64,000 bases of DNA, taken from assembly GCF_007846095.1 (NCBI RefSeq), contig NZ_VOEI01000006.1:186001-250000 (forward strand). Reading direction: 5' to 3'. Shown here piece after piece: positions 42,871 to 51,773 of this stretch. The notes beneath the pieces are model-generated. The model was not told the origin of the DNA. It saw nothing but the letters and a program-made list of their open reading frames with translations, and ran no database searches. Both the position numbers and the translations under genes were made by a program. Numbering within the stretch: the stretch's first letter is position 1; the number at the start of each line of letters is the position of its first letter. This DNA is from Mucilaginibacter achroorhodeus. GTDB lineage: Bacteria > Bacteroidota > Bacteroidia > Sphingobacteriales > Sphingobacteriaceae.

Positions 42871-44283
42871 GTGAGTAAGAAACTTAAAATTTGGAAGAAG
42901 GCATTGCTTTGTGGCGCTGCAGCTTTATTTACATCAAATGTTTACGCCCAGTCACAAATTATAGCACCTTTTAAAAACGGTGATAAAGTTGCGTTTGTAG
43001 GCAACAGTATAACGGATGGTGGGCACTATCATTCATATATCTGGTTATATTATATGACGCATTTCCCGGATATGCGTATCACTTGCTACAATGTTGGCAT
43101 TGGCGGCGATGTAGCGAAGCAGATCGCTCGTCGTTTTGATGATGATGTGCTACGCCGTAACCCTACCGTAGTTACGCTTACCTGGGGAATGAATGATACG
43201 GGTTATTTCGAGTGGTTTTATCCAAATGCAGAGCAAACATTTAAAACCCGTTTAGATACATCCATAAAATACTATCGCGAAATAGAAGGGAAACTGCTTA
43301 AGCGACGCAATATCAGGCCTATCATCATCGCATCGTCTCCTTATGATGAATTTACGTATGCCACGCCTAATAACATTTATCGTGGTAAAAGTGCCGCGCT
43401 ACTTAAGGTGGCCGAATTTCAGGAACAGGCTGCACGAAAGAATAATTGGGACTTTGTTGACTTTAACAGACCAATGACGGAAATAAACAAGCGTGAACAG
43501 GTTAAAAATCCAACTTTTAGTTTAACGCCAAATGATAGGATACACCCTGACAACGACGGTCATATGGTAATGGCTTATTTATTTCTTAAAGATCAGGGTT
43601 TAACAAACAAACCAGTTGCCGATGTAGAGGTAGATGCAGCAAACAAAAAAGTGCTTAAGGCTGATAATTGCAAGATCATCAAATTGAATGCAAATGCAGG
43701 CGACATCAGCTTTGATTATCTGGCTAAATCGCTTCCTTATCCGTTGGATACTGTTTCGCATGGATGGGGTAATAAAAAACGGCAGGCAGAGGCTGTTAAA
43801 ATTGTGCCTATCATGCAGGAACTTGACCGTGAAATGCTGACTGTAAAAAATTTGCAAGCCGGCAATTATAACCTGCTGATCGATGGCGAAAAAATAGGAG
43901 TATGGCCAGCCGACCAGTTTGCTAAGGGCATAAACCTTGCCGAACAAACAGGCACCCCGCAATATCAGCAGGCCATGCAGATAATGCAAATGAATGAGGA
44001 GCGCTGGGAATTGGAACGCCGCCTGCGTAACCACGCCTTTATAGAATACAACGTACTGATGCAACGTGGGTTGCTTCATGCAGATAACCGCGCTGCTATG
44101 GACACTGTAAATTTACTTGCCCGTAAAGATCCTTTCGTAGCGGGTAACCAACCTACCTATACCTTATCACAATATAAAACTGTAAGAGAAGCCTGGCAAC
44201 AAGAACAGAATGTACTGTTGGATGAAATTTACAGGATAAACAAACCGGTTAGCCATAAAATAACCATATCACGCATTAATTAA
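42871..44283 (+). CDS. Long SGNH/GDSL hydrolase, 470 aa
   Basis: A secreted protein (signal peptide to about 26, ending VYAQ) starting at GTG 42871. The SGNH blocks are S46 in FVGNSITDGGHYHSYIW, VGIGGDVAKQIARRF, TWGMNDTGY and NDRIHPDNDGHMVMAY. The C-terminal extension has the same YNLLIDGEKIG, EERWELERRLR and LLDEIYRINKPV stretches as its paralogue at 36467. Two copies in one locus imply distinct acyl positions or substrates. The gap to the esterase is 7 nt. Confidence 0.85.
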   Translation: MSKKLKIWKKALLCGAAALFTSNVYAQSQIIAPFKNGDKVAFVGNSITDGGHYHSYIWLYYMTHFPDMRITCYNVGIGGDVAKQIARRFDDDVLRRNPTVVTLTWGMNDTGYFEWFYPNAEQTFKTRLDTSIKYYREIEGKLLKRRNIRPIIIASSPYDEFTYATPNNIYRGKSAALLKVAEFQEQAARKNNWDFVDFNRPMTEINKREQVKNPTFSLTPNDRIHPDNDGHMVMAYLFLKDQGLTNKPVADVEVDAANKKVLKADNCKIIKLNANAGDISFDYLAKSLPYPLDTVSHGWGNKKRQAEAVKIVPIMQELDREMLTVKNLQAGNYNLLIDGEKIGVWPADQFAKGINLAEQTGTPQYQQAMQIMQMNEERWELERRLRNHAFIEYNVLMQRGLLHADNRAAMDTVNLLARKDPFVAGNQPTYTLSQYKTVREAWQQEQNVLLDEIYRINKPVSHKITISRIN

Positions 44284-44290
44284 TCTTATC

Positions 44291-45118
44291 ATGTCAATTA
44301 GAATTTTAAGTAAGCTACTCTTTATACCGTTGGTATTTTTGTTCTTAAATACACGGGCTGCCAGGGTTGATACGGTTACTATCCATAGTGGCATCATGAA
44401 GCGCGATATAAAAGCAGTTGTGATAACCCCTGCTAAATATAACAAAAGCAGCAGCTACCCGGTAGTATACCTGTTACATGGCTTTAGTGGTAATTACGCA
44501 GATTGGGTTACCAAAGACCCGGCCGTAAAAGCTTTGGCCGACCAATACAATTGCCTGATTGTTTGCCCGGACGGTGCTTTTGCAAGCTGGTACATTGATA
44601 GCCCGGTAAATAAATACTGGATGTTTGATACCTATGTATCAAAAGAACTTGTAGCTTATGTGGATGATCACTTTTCCACGATCAGGAACAGGAGCGGAAG
44701 AGCTATTACCGGCTTAAGCATGGGTGGCCACGGTGCGATAACTATGGGTATAAACCATCAGGACGTTTATGGCGCCATGGGATCTATGAGCGGTTGTATG
44801 GACCTAAGGCCTTATAAAAAAGACTTCGCCATCAATCAAATTCTTGGCGAATACGATAAAGACCCCCAAAGCTGGTTAGACCATAGCGCTACCGGGATGG
44901 TTGGCAAGCTTAAACCGGGTGCCCTAAAGATAGTGTTTGATTGCGGCAGTGATGATTTTTTCTTTGGCATAAACAATGCCTTTCACGAGCAATTATTGGC
45001 TGCAAAAATACCTCACGATTATACGGTTAGGCCCGGTGGACATACGTGGGAGTATTGGAGTAATTCCATTAATTACCAGATGTTGTTTTTCCGCCGGTTC
45101 TTTGATAAGCAGATCTGA
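44291..45118 (+). CDS. Secreted alpha/beta hydrolase, CE1/esterase D-like
   Basis: A 275-residue exported esterase (hydrophobic start 8-23). The triad is S143 in GLSMGG, an aspartate in DCGSDDFFFG and H in RPGGHTWEYW. An oxyanion-hole segment is in YLLHGFSGNY. The layout is that of the CE1 esterases that remove acetyl or feruloyl groups, or of S-formylglutathione hydrolase-like enzymes. It follows the SGNH gene by 7 nt and precedes a 218-nt gap with the operator-bearing SusD1 promoter. Confidence 0.88.
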   Translation: MSIRILSKLLFIPLVFLFLNTRAARVDTVTIHSGIMKRDIKAVVITPAKYNKSSSYPVVYLLHGFSGNYADWVTKDPAVKALADQYNCLIVCPDGAFASWYIDSPVNKYWMFDTYVSKELVAYVDDHFSTIRNRSGRAITGLSMGGHGAITMGINHQDVYGAMGSMSGCMDLRPYKKDFAINQILGEYDKDPQSWLDHSATGMVGKLKPGALKIVFDCGSDDFFFGINNAFHEQLLAAKIPHDYTVRPGGHTWEYWSNSINYQMLFFRRFFDKQI

Positions 45119-45238
45119 TTGCTTCGTTACCAATATCACATTTTTGTAAGTGTTTAAATTGTCGGTTTTAATTAAATCTGTACTAATAGATTGCAGGTTT
45201 GTAAAAACGAAATAAAATTCAAAAATCTGATAAAAAAA

Positions 45239-45269
45239 TTTGCTAAATCGTTTTTATAGATTATTTTTG
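45239..45269 (+). promoter_or_regulatory. Promoter with operator in its spacer (SusD1 operon)
   Basis: -33 TTTG at 45239-45242, -7 TATTTTTG at 45262-45269, spacing 19 nt. The operator GCTAAATCGTTTTTAT at 45242-45257 lies between them. A weaker similar stretch (TAAAAACGAAAT) is at about 45202. The SusD1 ATG is at 45337. Confidence 0.8.
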
Positions 45270-45336
45270 AGATACCAATTATAAGCGGACGGTTGTTTGC
45301 CCTCCTCTTTAAATCATCTTTTGATTAAATTATGAT

Positions 45337-47067
45337 ATGAAGAAACTTTACAAAATCATCTTCTTATTTGTACTTGCTTATGCAATGTTCTCCTGTAAAA
45401 AAGGAGGTTTCCTTGAGCAGACGCAGATCTCTGACCTTACGCAGCAATCTGTTTTTAGCGATAGCGTAAAAACAATAGCTTTCTTATCTAACATCTATAC
45501 TCAAATAGGATTCAGTGAAGATTCTAAAAGATTTTCAAACGGAGGCTTGGATGTGGCGTCTGACGAGGCAGAGCCTTATGATAACAGTGCTACAACGCCC
45601 ATTGCATTTGCCAACGGCTCTGTTGATCCTAATACGGTAACAGATGATGCCTATACTACATGTTACGCCCAGATAAGGGCTGTTAACGTGTTTATGAAAA
45701 ACGTAGGCAAGTCGCCGTTACGAGCTGCTACAAAGGTTGAAGTAGTGGCAGAAGCGCGTTTTTTACGTGCATGGTACTATTCTATACTGCTAAAACATTA
45801 TGGTGGTGTGCCGCTGGTAGGTGACACTGTTTATAATTATACAGATAAGATCAATGTTAAGCGGGCTTCCTATGCCGACTGTGTAAATTACATCGTATCA
45901 GAATGTGACCTTGCTGCAAAATCTCTTCCGCTTCAACAAACTGCTTTATTGTATGGCAGGGCATCTGGCGGTGCTTGCCAGGCCTTAAAAATGCGGGTGT
46001 TACTTTATGCTGCAAGCCCATTGTTTAATGACGATAAGCCCGAAAGCGTTGAAACCCCGCTAAGTATAGCTAAAAGTCAAAAGCCGGAGCTTGCCAGCGT
46101 GGTAGCCTATCCTGATTATGATAAACAACGCTGGAAGGCGGCCGCCGATGCGGCCAAAGCACTGATAGGTGTTTACAGCCTCGTAGTTAATAATAACCCG
46201 CCCGGTTACGGCTTTCAATATCTATTTACGCAACGGTATAATCCGGAGTATATCTGGCAGGTGATGAAGCAGTCAAATGCTGACCTGGAAGGCCTATACC
46301 TGCCGCCATCTCGTGGGGGTAAAGGTGGAGGTTTTCCTTATCAGGAGTTTGTAGATGCATTTCCTATGGCAAATGGTTTACCTATTACAGACCCTGCTTC
46401 GACTTATGATCCTAATAATCCGTATAATGGGCGCGACCCAAGGCTGGAGAACTCGATACTTCACGATCAATCAAAATGGATCACAATTGCCTCTAACACA
46501 GCATCGCCGATCAATATTTACACCGTTAACGGGCAGGGAGCGGGACTTGATGCTATTTACACCGGCACAAAAACAGGCTATTACGGTGCAAAAATGCTTG
46601 ATCCGGCAGCTGTTCCCAACGCCTTTAAGTCAACTAATCGCTGTATCCCGCTAATAAGGTATGCTGAGGTTTTGTTAAGCTATGCTGAAGCTATTAATGA
46701 ATACGAAGGCCCCGCGCAAGCTTACGGCCCAATTGAAAAGATAAGGCAGCGTGCCGGTTTAAACCCATATGCTTTACCTCGTAACTTATCACAGGATGAT
46801 ATGCGCAAGGTTATCCAGAATGAGCGCCGTTTGGAGCTGGCTTTTGAAGGCCATCGTTTCTGGGATATCCGTCGATGGAAACTTGGTGATACCCAAAACG
46901 CTCAATTTACAGGGATGGAGGTGCAACGTGATGGTGCCGGCAATGTAAAAGCTTACAAGCGTATAAATGTTCGCAAACATGGTTTTAAAGGTGCATTGTA
47001 CCTATGGCCGCTGCCGGCAAGTGAAGTTGCCAAATCAACTGTAACGTTACAAAACCCGGGTTATTGA
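45337..47067 (+). CDS. SusD/RagB family surface lipoprotein (SusD1)
   Basis: A 576-residue lipoprotein (MKKLYKIIFLFVLAYAMFSC, cysteine at 20). SusD motifs: VVAEARFLRAWYYSILLKHYG and GGVPLVGD, TPR-like helical units, and a RagB C-terminus with RLIRYAEVLLSYAEA-like IPLIRYAEVLLSYAEAIN, IRQRAGLN, VIQNERRLELAFEGHRFWDIRRW. It binds glycan at the cell surface and works as the lid of a SusC transporter. It is the first gene after the operator-bearing promoter and has no SusC upstream. Confidence 0.95.
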   Translation: MKKLYKIIFLFVLAYAMFSCKKGGFLEQTQISDLTQQSVFSDSVKTIAFLSNIYTQIGFSEDSKRFSNGGLDVASDEAEPYDNSATTPIAFANGSVDPNTVTDDAYTTCYAQIRAVNVFMKNVGKSPLRAATKVEVVAEARFLRAWYYSILLKHYGGVPLVGDTVYNYTDKINVKRASYADCVNYIVSECDLAAKSLPLQQTALLYGRASGGACQALKMRVLLYAASPLFNDDKPESVETPLSIAKSQKPELASVVAYPDYDKQRWKAAADAAKALIGVYSLVVNNNPPGYGFQYLFTQRYNPEYIWQVMKQSNADLEGLYLPPSRGGKGGGFPYQEFVDAFPMANGLPITDPASTYDPNNPYNGRDPRLENSILHDQSKWITIASNTASPINIYTVNGQGAGLDAIYTGTKTGYYGAKMLDPAAVPNAFKSTNRCIPLIRYAEVLLSYAEAINEYEGPAQAYGPIEKIRQRAGLNPYALPRNLSQDDMRKVIQNERRLELAFEGHRFWDIRRWKLGDTQNAQFTGMEVQRDGAGNVKAYKRINVRKHGFKGALYLWPLPASEVAKSTVTLQNPGY

Positions 47068-47084
47068 TCTTAACACTAAAAACT

Positions 47085-47537
47085 ATGGTAAATAAAAACA
47101 TACTTGCAGCCTTGGGGATGGTGATCTACCTCCTGAGTGTTGTTGCTTGTAAAACGGATAAACTGGTGCCCGAAGCAACTGAGAGCAATAAAAGTATCAA
47201 CGGTACCTGGGTTATCGCATCAGCTACGCAAAACGGGCTGGAGCTGATGAACCTGCCAAACGGCATGACCCATCTGGCTGATTTTAAGATAACTTTTACG
47301 GATGGTAAGTATACCATAGAAAATCCTGTGCCTTTTATGGTTGCCACAAATGGCCAGTATAAGTTTAACGATCCGCAGTACCCGTTTGATATCAGCCTTA
47401 CTGCAGATGGCTCGCAAACGCCGGTGAAATCTACGTTTCTCACCCCAACAGTAAATGGTGATAAACGTATAACGCTGACCTTTAGCCCCGGTTGCGACAA
47501 AAATCTTTACAAGTACACATTAAAAAGAACCAATTAA
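47085..47537 (+). CDS. DUF5004-like lipoprotein
   Basis: A 150-residue protein starting at ATG 47085 (MVNKNILAALGMVIYLLSVVAC), with lipobox cysteine at 22. An upstream in-frame TTG at 47064 overlaps SusD1 and is less likely. The core NGTWVIASATQNG with TFTDGKYTIENP and RITLTFSPGCDKN is lipocalin-like in beta pattern and resembles DUF5004 accessory lipoproteins found near SusCD. The role is unknown; it may help bind glycan on the surface. Confidence 0.7.
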   Translation: MVNKNILAALGMVIYLLSVVACKTDKLVPEATESNKSINGTWVIASATQNGLELMNLPNGMTHLADFKITFTDGKYTIENPVPFMVATNGQYKFNDPQYPFDISLTADGSQTPVKSTFLTPTVNGDKRITLTFSPGCDKNLYKYTLKRTN

Positions 47538-47547
47538 CGCAATTGAT

Positions 47548-48546
47548 ATGATAAAACGTTTACGTAGCTCACGCAAAAAGTTACTGCGAAATTTTACGCT
47601 TGGGATGCTCATCCTGCTTCTAAGCAATTGCGAGTTTTTTATTAACTCTCTTGATCAGCCATTAAGCGCCAATGCAGGTGATGTGATCACGGCGAAGCTC
47701 GATATGAACTTCCAGACAAATCTTGGGCCGTATACCGCACGGATAGTGATCGGCATACTTGCGCCGCGGGCCTGGAAACTTGGGCAAAACCAAAATGTGA
47801 AGATCACTTACTCGGGCGATAAGGGAACAGGAACTTTTGTGCCGATCCCTTCTAACGTTGTTGCAGGTGGCGCCAAAAATGGTGAGAACTGGGCAACCAG
47901 GATGAAGAACAGGTTTGGTATCGGCCCAAATTATCTTGATGACATGGAATGGGTGCCCTTTTGGACCACAAGCGCAATCAGCACTGTTCCAAATGAAAAC
48001 CCTCACGCAGTATTCAATATCCAAATGAAGGTGGGCGTGGATGGAGCTAATACTTCAGTAAAATTAGGCTATGTAGTTTGTAACGATAATGACGGGATAG
48101 GAGATACTGATATTACTTTATCGCCGGTTAAGTTTGCCGACTGCCTTGAGGTGAAAGGAACCGGGGATCTGGTAGATTTCTGTAATCCCTCGCTTACCAC
48201 CCTGAACCCAACACGAGCGCTGGATAATGATTATCAAGCCATTTCATACAACAATGCGCTGGTTGATACCAAATTGAAGGGGATACATGATCTGTACATA
48301 TGTGCAACCGGGCATACCAGCGACGGCAAAAGCATAGGCATCTGCTCACAAACGGACGATACTAAACTGATGGAGACAAACCCGAACCAGTTTCAGATAA
48401 CGTTTTGGCCCCGAAAGTTTTTTAACCTGACGGCGGGGCAAACGCTTACAGATATGGATTACTATATAACCAATAAGGCAGGAACAGCGAGGGTTGGTTA
48501 CGGTAATACCGATGTGCCTTTTAAAATAAAGTTTGTTTGCGAATAA
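47548..48546 (+). CDS. DUF4961-like surface lipoprotein
   Basis: A 332-residue protein with a signal ending in LLLSNCEF (cysteine about 28). Beta-rich: ANAGDVITAKLDMNFQTN, TARIVIGILAPRAWKLGQN, NITYSGDKGTGTF and WVPFWTTSAIS near a conserved aromatic cluster. It resembles DUF4961 proteins, which sit with DUF5004 next to SusCD genes. The function is probably glycan recognition at the surface. The name is from memory of family layout. Confidence 0.65.
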   Translation: MIKRLRSSRKKLLRNFTLGMLILLLSNCEFFINSLDQPLSANAGDVITAKLDMNFQTNLGPYTARIVIGILAPRAWKLGQNQNVKITYSGDKGTGTFVPIPSNVVAGGAKNGENWATRMKNRFGIGPNYLDDMEWVPFWTTSAISTVPNENPHAVFNIQMKVGVDGANTSVKLGYVVCNDNDGIGDTDITLSPVKFADCLEVKGTGDLVDFCNPSLTTLNPTRALDNDYQAISYNNALVDTKLKGIHDLYICATGHTSDGKSIGICSQTDDTKLMETNPNQFQITFWPRKFFNLTAGQTLTDMDYYITNKAGTARVGYGNTDVPFKIKFVCE

Positions 48547-48641
48547 CAAATTAATAAGCCTGTAATACATCAAAAATTAAAGCAAAAAATTCAGCTGCTT
48601 AGCCTGGCTTATGCCCAAAAGTAGCTTTAAACCCTTATCTG

Positions 48642-51600
48642 ATGCGATTTAAATATTGTATAAAAAGTATTTTGCTCACTGTTATCACCTGCATGGCAGT
48701 AGTAGCACATGCACAGAATACGCGTACCATCCGCGGTGTGGTTGCTAACCAATACAACGTGCCTTTAAAGGGCGTAACGATAATGGTTGTAAATACTAAA
48801 GACACCGTTAGTACCGATAGTAAAGGATTTTTTACCATTAACGCACAAAAAGGTGCAAAACTGAGATTCAAAAAAGCCGGGTTTAATGTTGCCCAATTTA
48901 AAGTTGGTAACAAAGACAGTATTGCAGTACAGTTGTCAGATCAGTTTCTGAAGCAACCAACCAAGTTAGACGTGTTATATAACACGGTAAATATGGATGA
49001 TAACCTTGCTGCCGTATCTACTGTTTACACCAACCAACTTACAACCACGCCCGCTTCACTTTATACATACGCCTTACCGGGACAGCTTGCGGGCCTATAT
49101 ACCAAGCAAAATAGCGGCTTTCCAAATCCGCAGGCAACATCGCCAACAAATTCGGCATTTCTTTTCAACTACGTTGGCCAGCATAATATTAAAAGCGATG
49201 ACAACAACGGCCAGTTTGATCTTCAGGTACGCGGTGCAGTAAATACTTTTAATGGTGCACAAGCCCCTATAACAATTATTGATGGTGTGCAGAGAGAGCT
49301 ATCATCCATTGATCCGGAAACCATCGAATCAGTTTCTGTATTAAAAGATGGCCTGTCAACTATTTTGCTCGGTGTTAACAGCTCAAACGCAGTACTACTC
49401 GTAACCACAAAAAAAGCACAGCAGGGGCGTACCGTGATCTCTTTTACCGGCCAGTATGGTATTCAGCAATCCCTTGGGCTTCCTACACCTATACCGGCAT
49501 ATCAGTACGCTTATCTGATAAACGAGGCCCTGCAAAATGACGGTAAAGTTCCGCTTTATAGCACAAGCGACTTTGATGCCTACCGTAACCATACAGACCC
49601 TGTGGGCCACCCGGATGTTAACTGGTTTAATACCCTTCTTCGTAAAAATGCGCCAATGCGTAACTACAAGCTAAATATTACCGGAGGTAGCAGCGTTGCG
49701 CGTTATTCAGTGTCATTAAGCTACTTCAACCAGGAGGGTATATTAAAAACAGATCCTTCATTATCGTTTAACACCAATACCAATTTAAGCCGCTATATCT
49801 TAAATTCTGATGTAAGCATAACGGCGGCAAAAAACTTCGACATAGATCTGCAGCTTTTTGGCCGTACGCAAACCATCACATATCCGGGCCAGGGAGGCGG
49901 CATTTTTGCGAATCTGCTTGATCGCTTATACGGCACGCCAAATAACGCTTACCCTATATATAATCCGAACGGAACTTTTGGTGGTCGCAATATTGACTAC
50001 TTCAGTAATAACTTATTGGCGCTAAGCCAATATTCTGGCTATACCAACACGCAAAATCACGACATATTGGCCAACGTAAACCTTAAGTATGATATGGGAA
50101 ATACGTTAAAAGGTTTATCACTGCGCGGAAAAGGGAACTTTGCTATTAACTCGCAGAACTATATCGACAGGAGCTTACAAAATGCTGTTTATCAATTTCA
50201 GCCGGCAGATAGCAGCTATACAGCGTATGGCAACCCGCGTACCCAAAACAATAGTTTTAACAACGTATCAAACTCAAGATACGCTTATGCCCAGGGGGCC
50301 ATTAATTACGACAACAGCTTTGGCAAAAATAATGTGAATGCCATGCTGTTCTATGATTTCAGGTCTGTTGTTCTTACTTATGACCTTCCAAGGTTTTTTC
50401 AGAACAGGGCGTTGCAGCTTTCATACAACTATGATAATAAATACTACATCACAGGTACTGTAAATAACAGTGGTGATGACAGGTATGCACCAGGCCATCG
50501 TTTTGGCTGGTACTACGCCGGTGGTATAGGCTGGCAAATGGGCCGCGAAAGCTTTATTAAAGACAATTTATCGTGGATAAACTCCTGGAAATGGCGTGCT
50601 TCATACGGCAATACAGGTAATGCGAATGTTGACCTCACCGGGTATTATTCTTACAGAAGTACTTATGATTCCGGTAAGGGCCAGCCGTACCCACAAGGTA
50701 CCGCTTACAATACCGGCGGCGGTTATGGAGAAGTAAACGGTGTTATCAATCCTAATATCAACCCGGAGAGAGCCCAAAAGATCAACATCGGTACTGATAT
50801 AACATTGTTTAATAATACGTTAGCTATTACTGCTGATTATTACAACGATAAATATTATGATCTGCTACGCTCAAGGGGAGCAAGTAATTTATTGCTCGGT
50901 TCAGCTTATCCGGCAGAAAATTTAGGTATAAACCGTATGACCGGCGGCGAGTTAACCATTACTCATCAAAGCCATGTGGGCGACTTCAATTATTTTGTTA
51001 CGGGTAACGCAAGCATGTCATCGGCCAAGCAGGTGTATTTTGACGAACTTAAACAAGCTTACCCATGGATGGTACGTACGGGCAAGCCAATTACTGCTAT
51101 TTATGGTTACACCGCTCTGGGCTTTTTCCAAACACAACAGGAGGCAAATACCAGCCCAACCATAACAGCAGGTGGATACAAACCCCAAGCCGGAGATATT
51201 AAATATAAAGACCTTAATGGCGATGGCGTGATAGACCAATACGATGTATCTGCCATTGGTGGCCTAAAACCGCTTGTTTATTACGGGTTAAACTTTGGCT
51301 TTAACTACAAGGGCTTTAACGTAAGTGTTTTATTACAAGGCGTTACCAACAGGCAGATAGCCTTTACGCAAGGCGACATAACGCAGGGCTTTAATGGTAA
51401 AGGAGCATTTGGAACTTTGCCTTACGGGCAAGCATACAACTCGATACTTAACAGGTGGACACCTGAGACGGCTGCAACAGCAACATCTCCACGCCTAAGC
51501 GCAGGTTTCAATGCCAATAATTCTGCTATGTCTACCTATTACATTCATTCAGGTAATTATATCAGGCTTAAAAACGCCGAAATTGGATATACCCTTCCGC

Positions 51601-51761
51601 ATAGCATCACTTCTAAATTTAATGTATCTAACCTCAGGTTGTTTGTAAACGGAGAGAACCTGTTAACGGTATCAGGCTATAAAGGGATCGACCCGGAGGT
51701 GAACGGGGCGGTTTATCCAATTCAACGAGTATTTAACGCCGGTGTAAGTGTAAAACTGTAA
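48642..51761 (+). CDS. SusC/RagA TonB-dependent transporter (SusC1)
   Basis: A 1039-residue outer-membrane transporter: signal peptide 1-24, carboxypeptidase-regulatory-like domain (25-105), plug (about 130-260), then a 22-strand barrel. The plug signature is divergent: IDPETIESVSVLKDGLSTIL then LGVNSSNAVLLVTTKK, where most SusC have DASATAIYGVRGANGV. The end GINPEVNGAVYPIQR-like DPEVNGAVYPIQRVFNAGVS is typical. No extra STN or anti-sigma domain is seen. It lies 95 nt after the DUF4961-like gene and 12 nt before SusD2. Confidence 0.95.
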   Translation: MRFKYCIKSILLTVITCMAVVAHAQNTRTIRGVVANQYNVPLKGVTIMVVNTKDTVSTDSKGFFTINAQKGAKLRFKKAGFNVAQFKVGNKDSIAVQLSDQFLKQPTKLDVLYNTVNMDDNLAAVSTVYTNQLTTTPASLYTYALPGQLAGLYTKQNSGFPNPQATSPTNSAFLFNYVGQHNIKSDDNNGQFDLQVRGAVNTFNGAQAPITIIDGVQRELSSIDPETIESVSVLKDGLSTILLGVNSSNAVLLVTTKKAQQGRTVISFTGQYGIQQSLGLPTPIPAYQYAYLINEALQNDGKVPLYSTSDFDAYRNHTDPVGHPDVNWFNTLLRKNAPMRNYKLNITGGSSVARYSVSLSYFNQEGILKTDPSLSFNTNTNLSRYILNSDVSITAAKNFDIDLQLFGRTQTITYPGQGGGIFANLLDRLYGTPNNAYPIYNPNGTFGGRNIDYFSNNLLALSQYSGYTNTQNHDILANVNLKYDMGNTLKGLSLRGKGNFAINSQNYIDRSLQNAVYQFQPADSSYTAYGNPRTQNNSFNNVSNSRYAYAQGAINYDNSFGKNNVNAMLFYDFRSVVLTYDLPRFFQNRALQLSYNYDNKYYITGTVNNSGDDRYAPGHRFGWYYAGGIGWQMGRESFIKDNLSWINSWKWRASYGNTGNANVDLTGYYSYRSTYDSGKGQPYPQGTAYNTGGGYGEVNGVINPNINPERAQKINIGTDITLFNNTLAITADYYNDKYYDLLRSRGASNLLLGSAYPAENLGINRMTGGELTITHQSHVGDFNYFVTGNASMSSAKQVYFDELKQAYPWMVRTGKPITAIYGYTALGFFQTQQEANTSPTITAGGYKPQAGDIKYKDLNGDGVIDQYDVSAIGGLKPLVYYGLNFGFNYKGFNVSVLLQGVTNRQIAFTQGDITQGFNGKGAFGTLPYGQAYNSILNRWTPETAATATSPRLSAGFNANNSAMSTYYIHSGNYIRLKNAEIGYTLPHSITSKFNVSNLRLFVNGENLLTVSGYKGIDPEVNGAVYPIQRVFNAGVSVKL

Positions 51762-51773
51762 ACAGCTAATAAC

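Noticed and set aside
48547..48641. Gap before SusC1, searched for a further operator
   Set aside because: No CG-centred dyad and no TTTG/TAnnTTTG pair found; SusC1 probably shares the SusD1 transcript.
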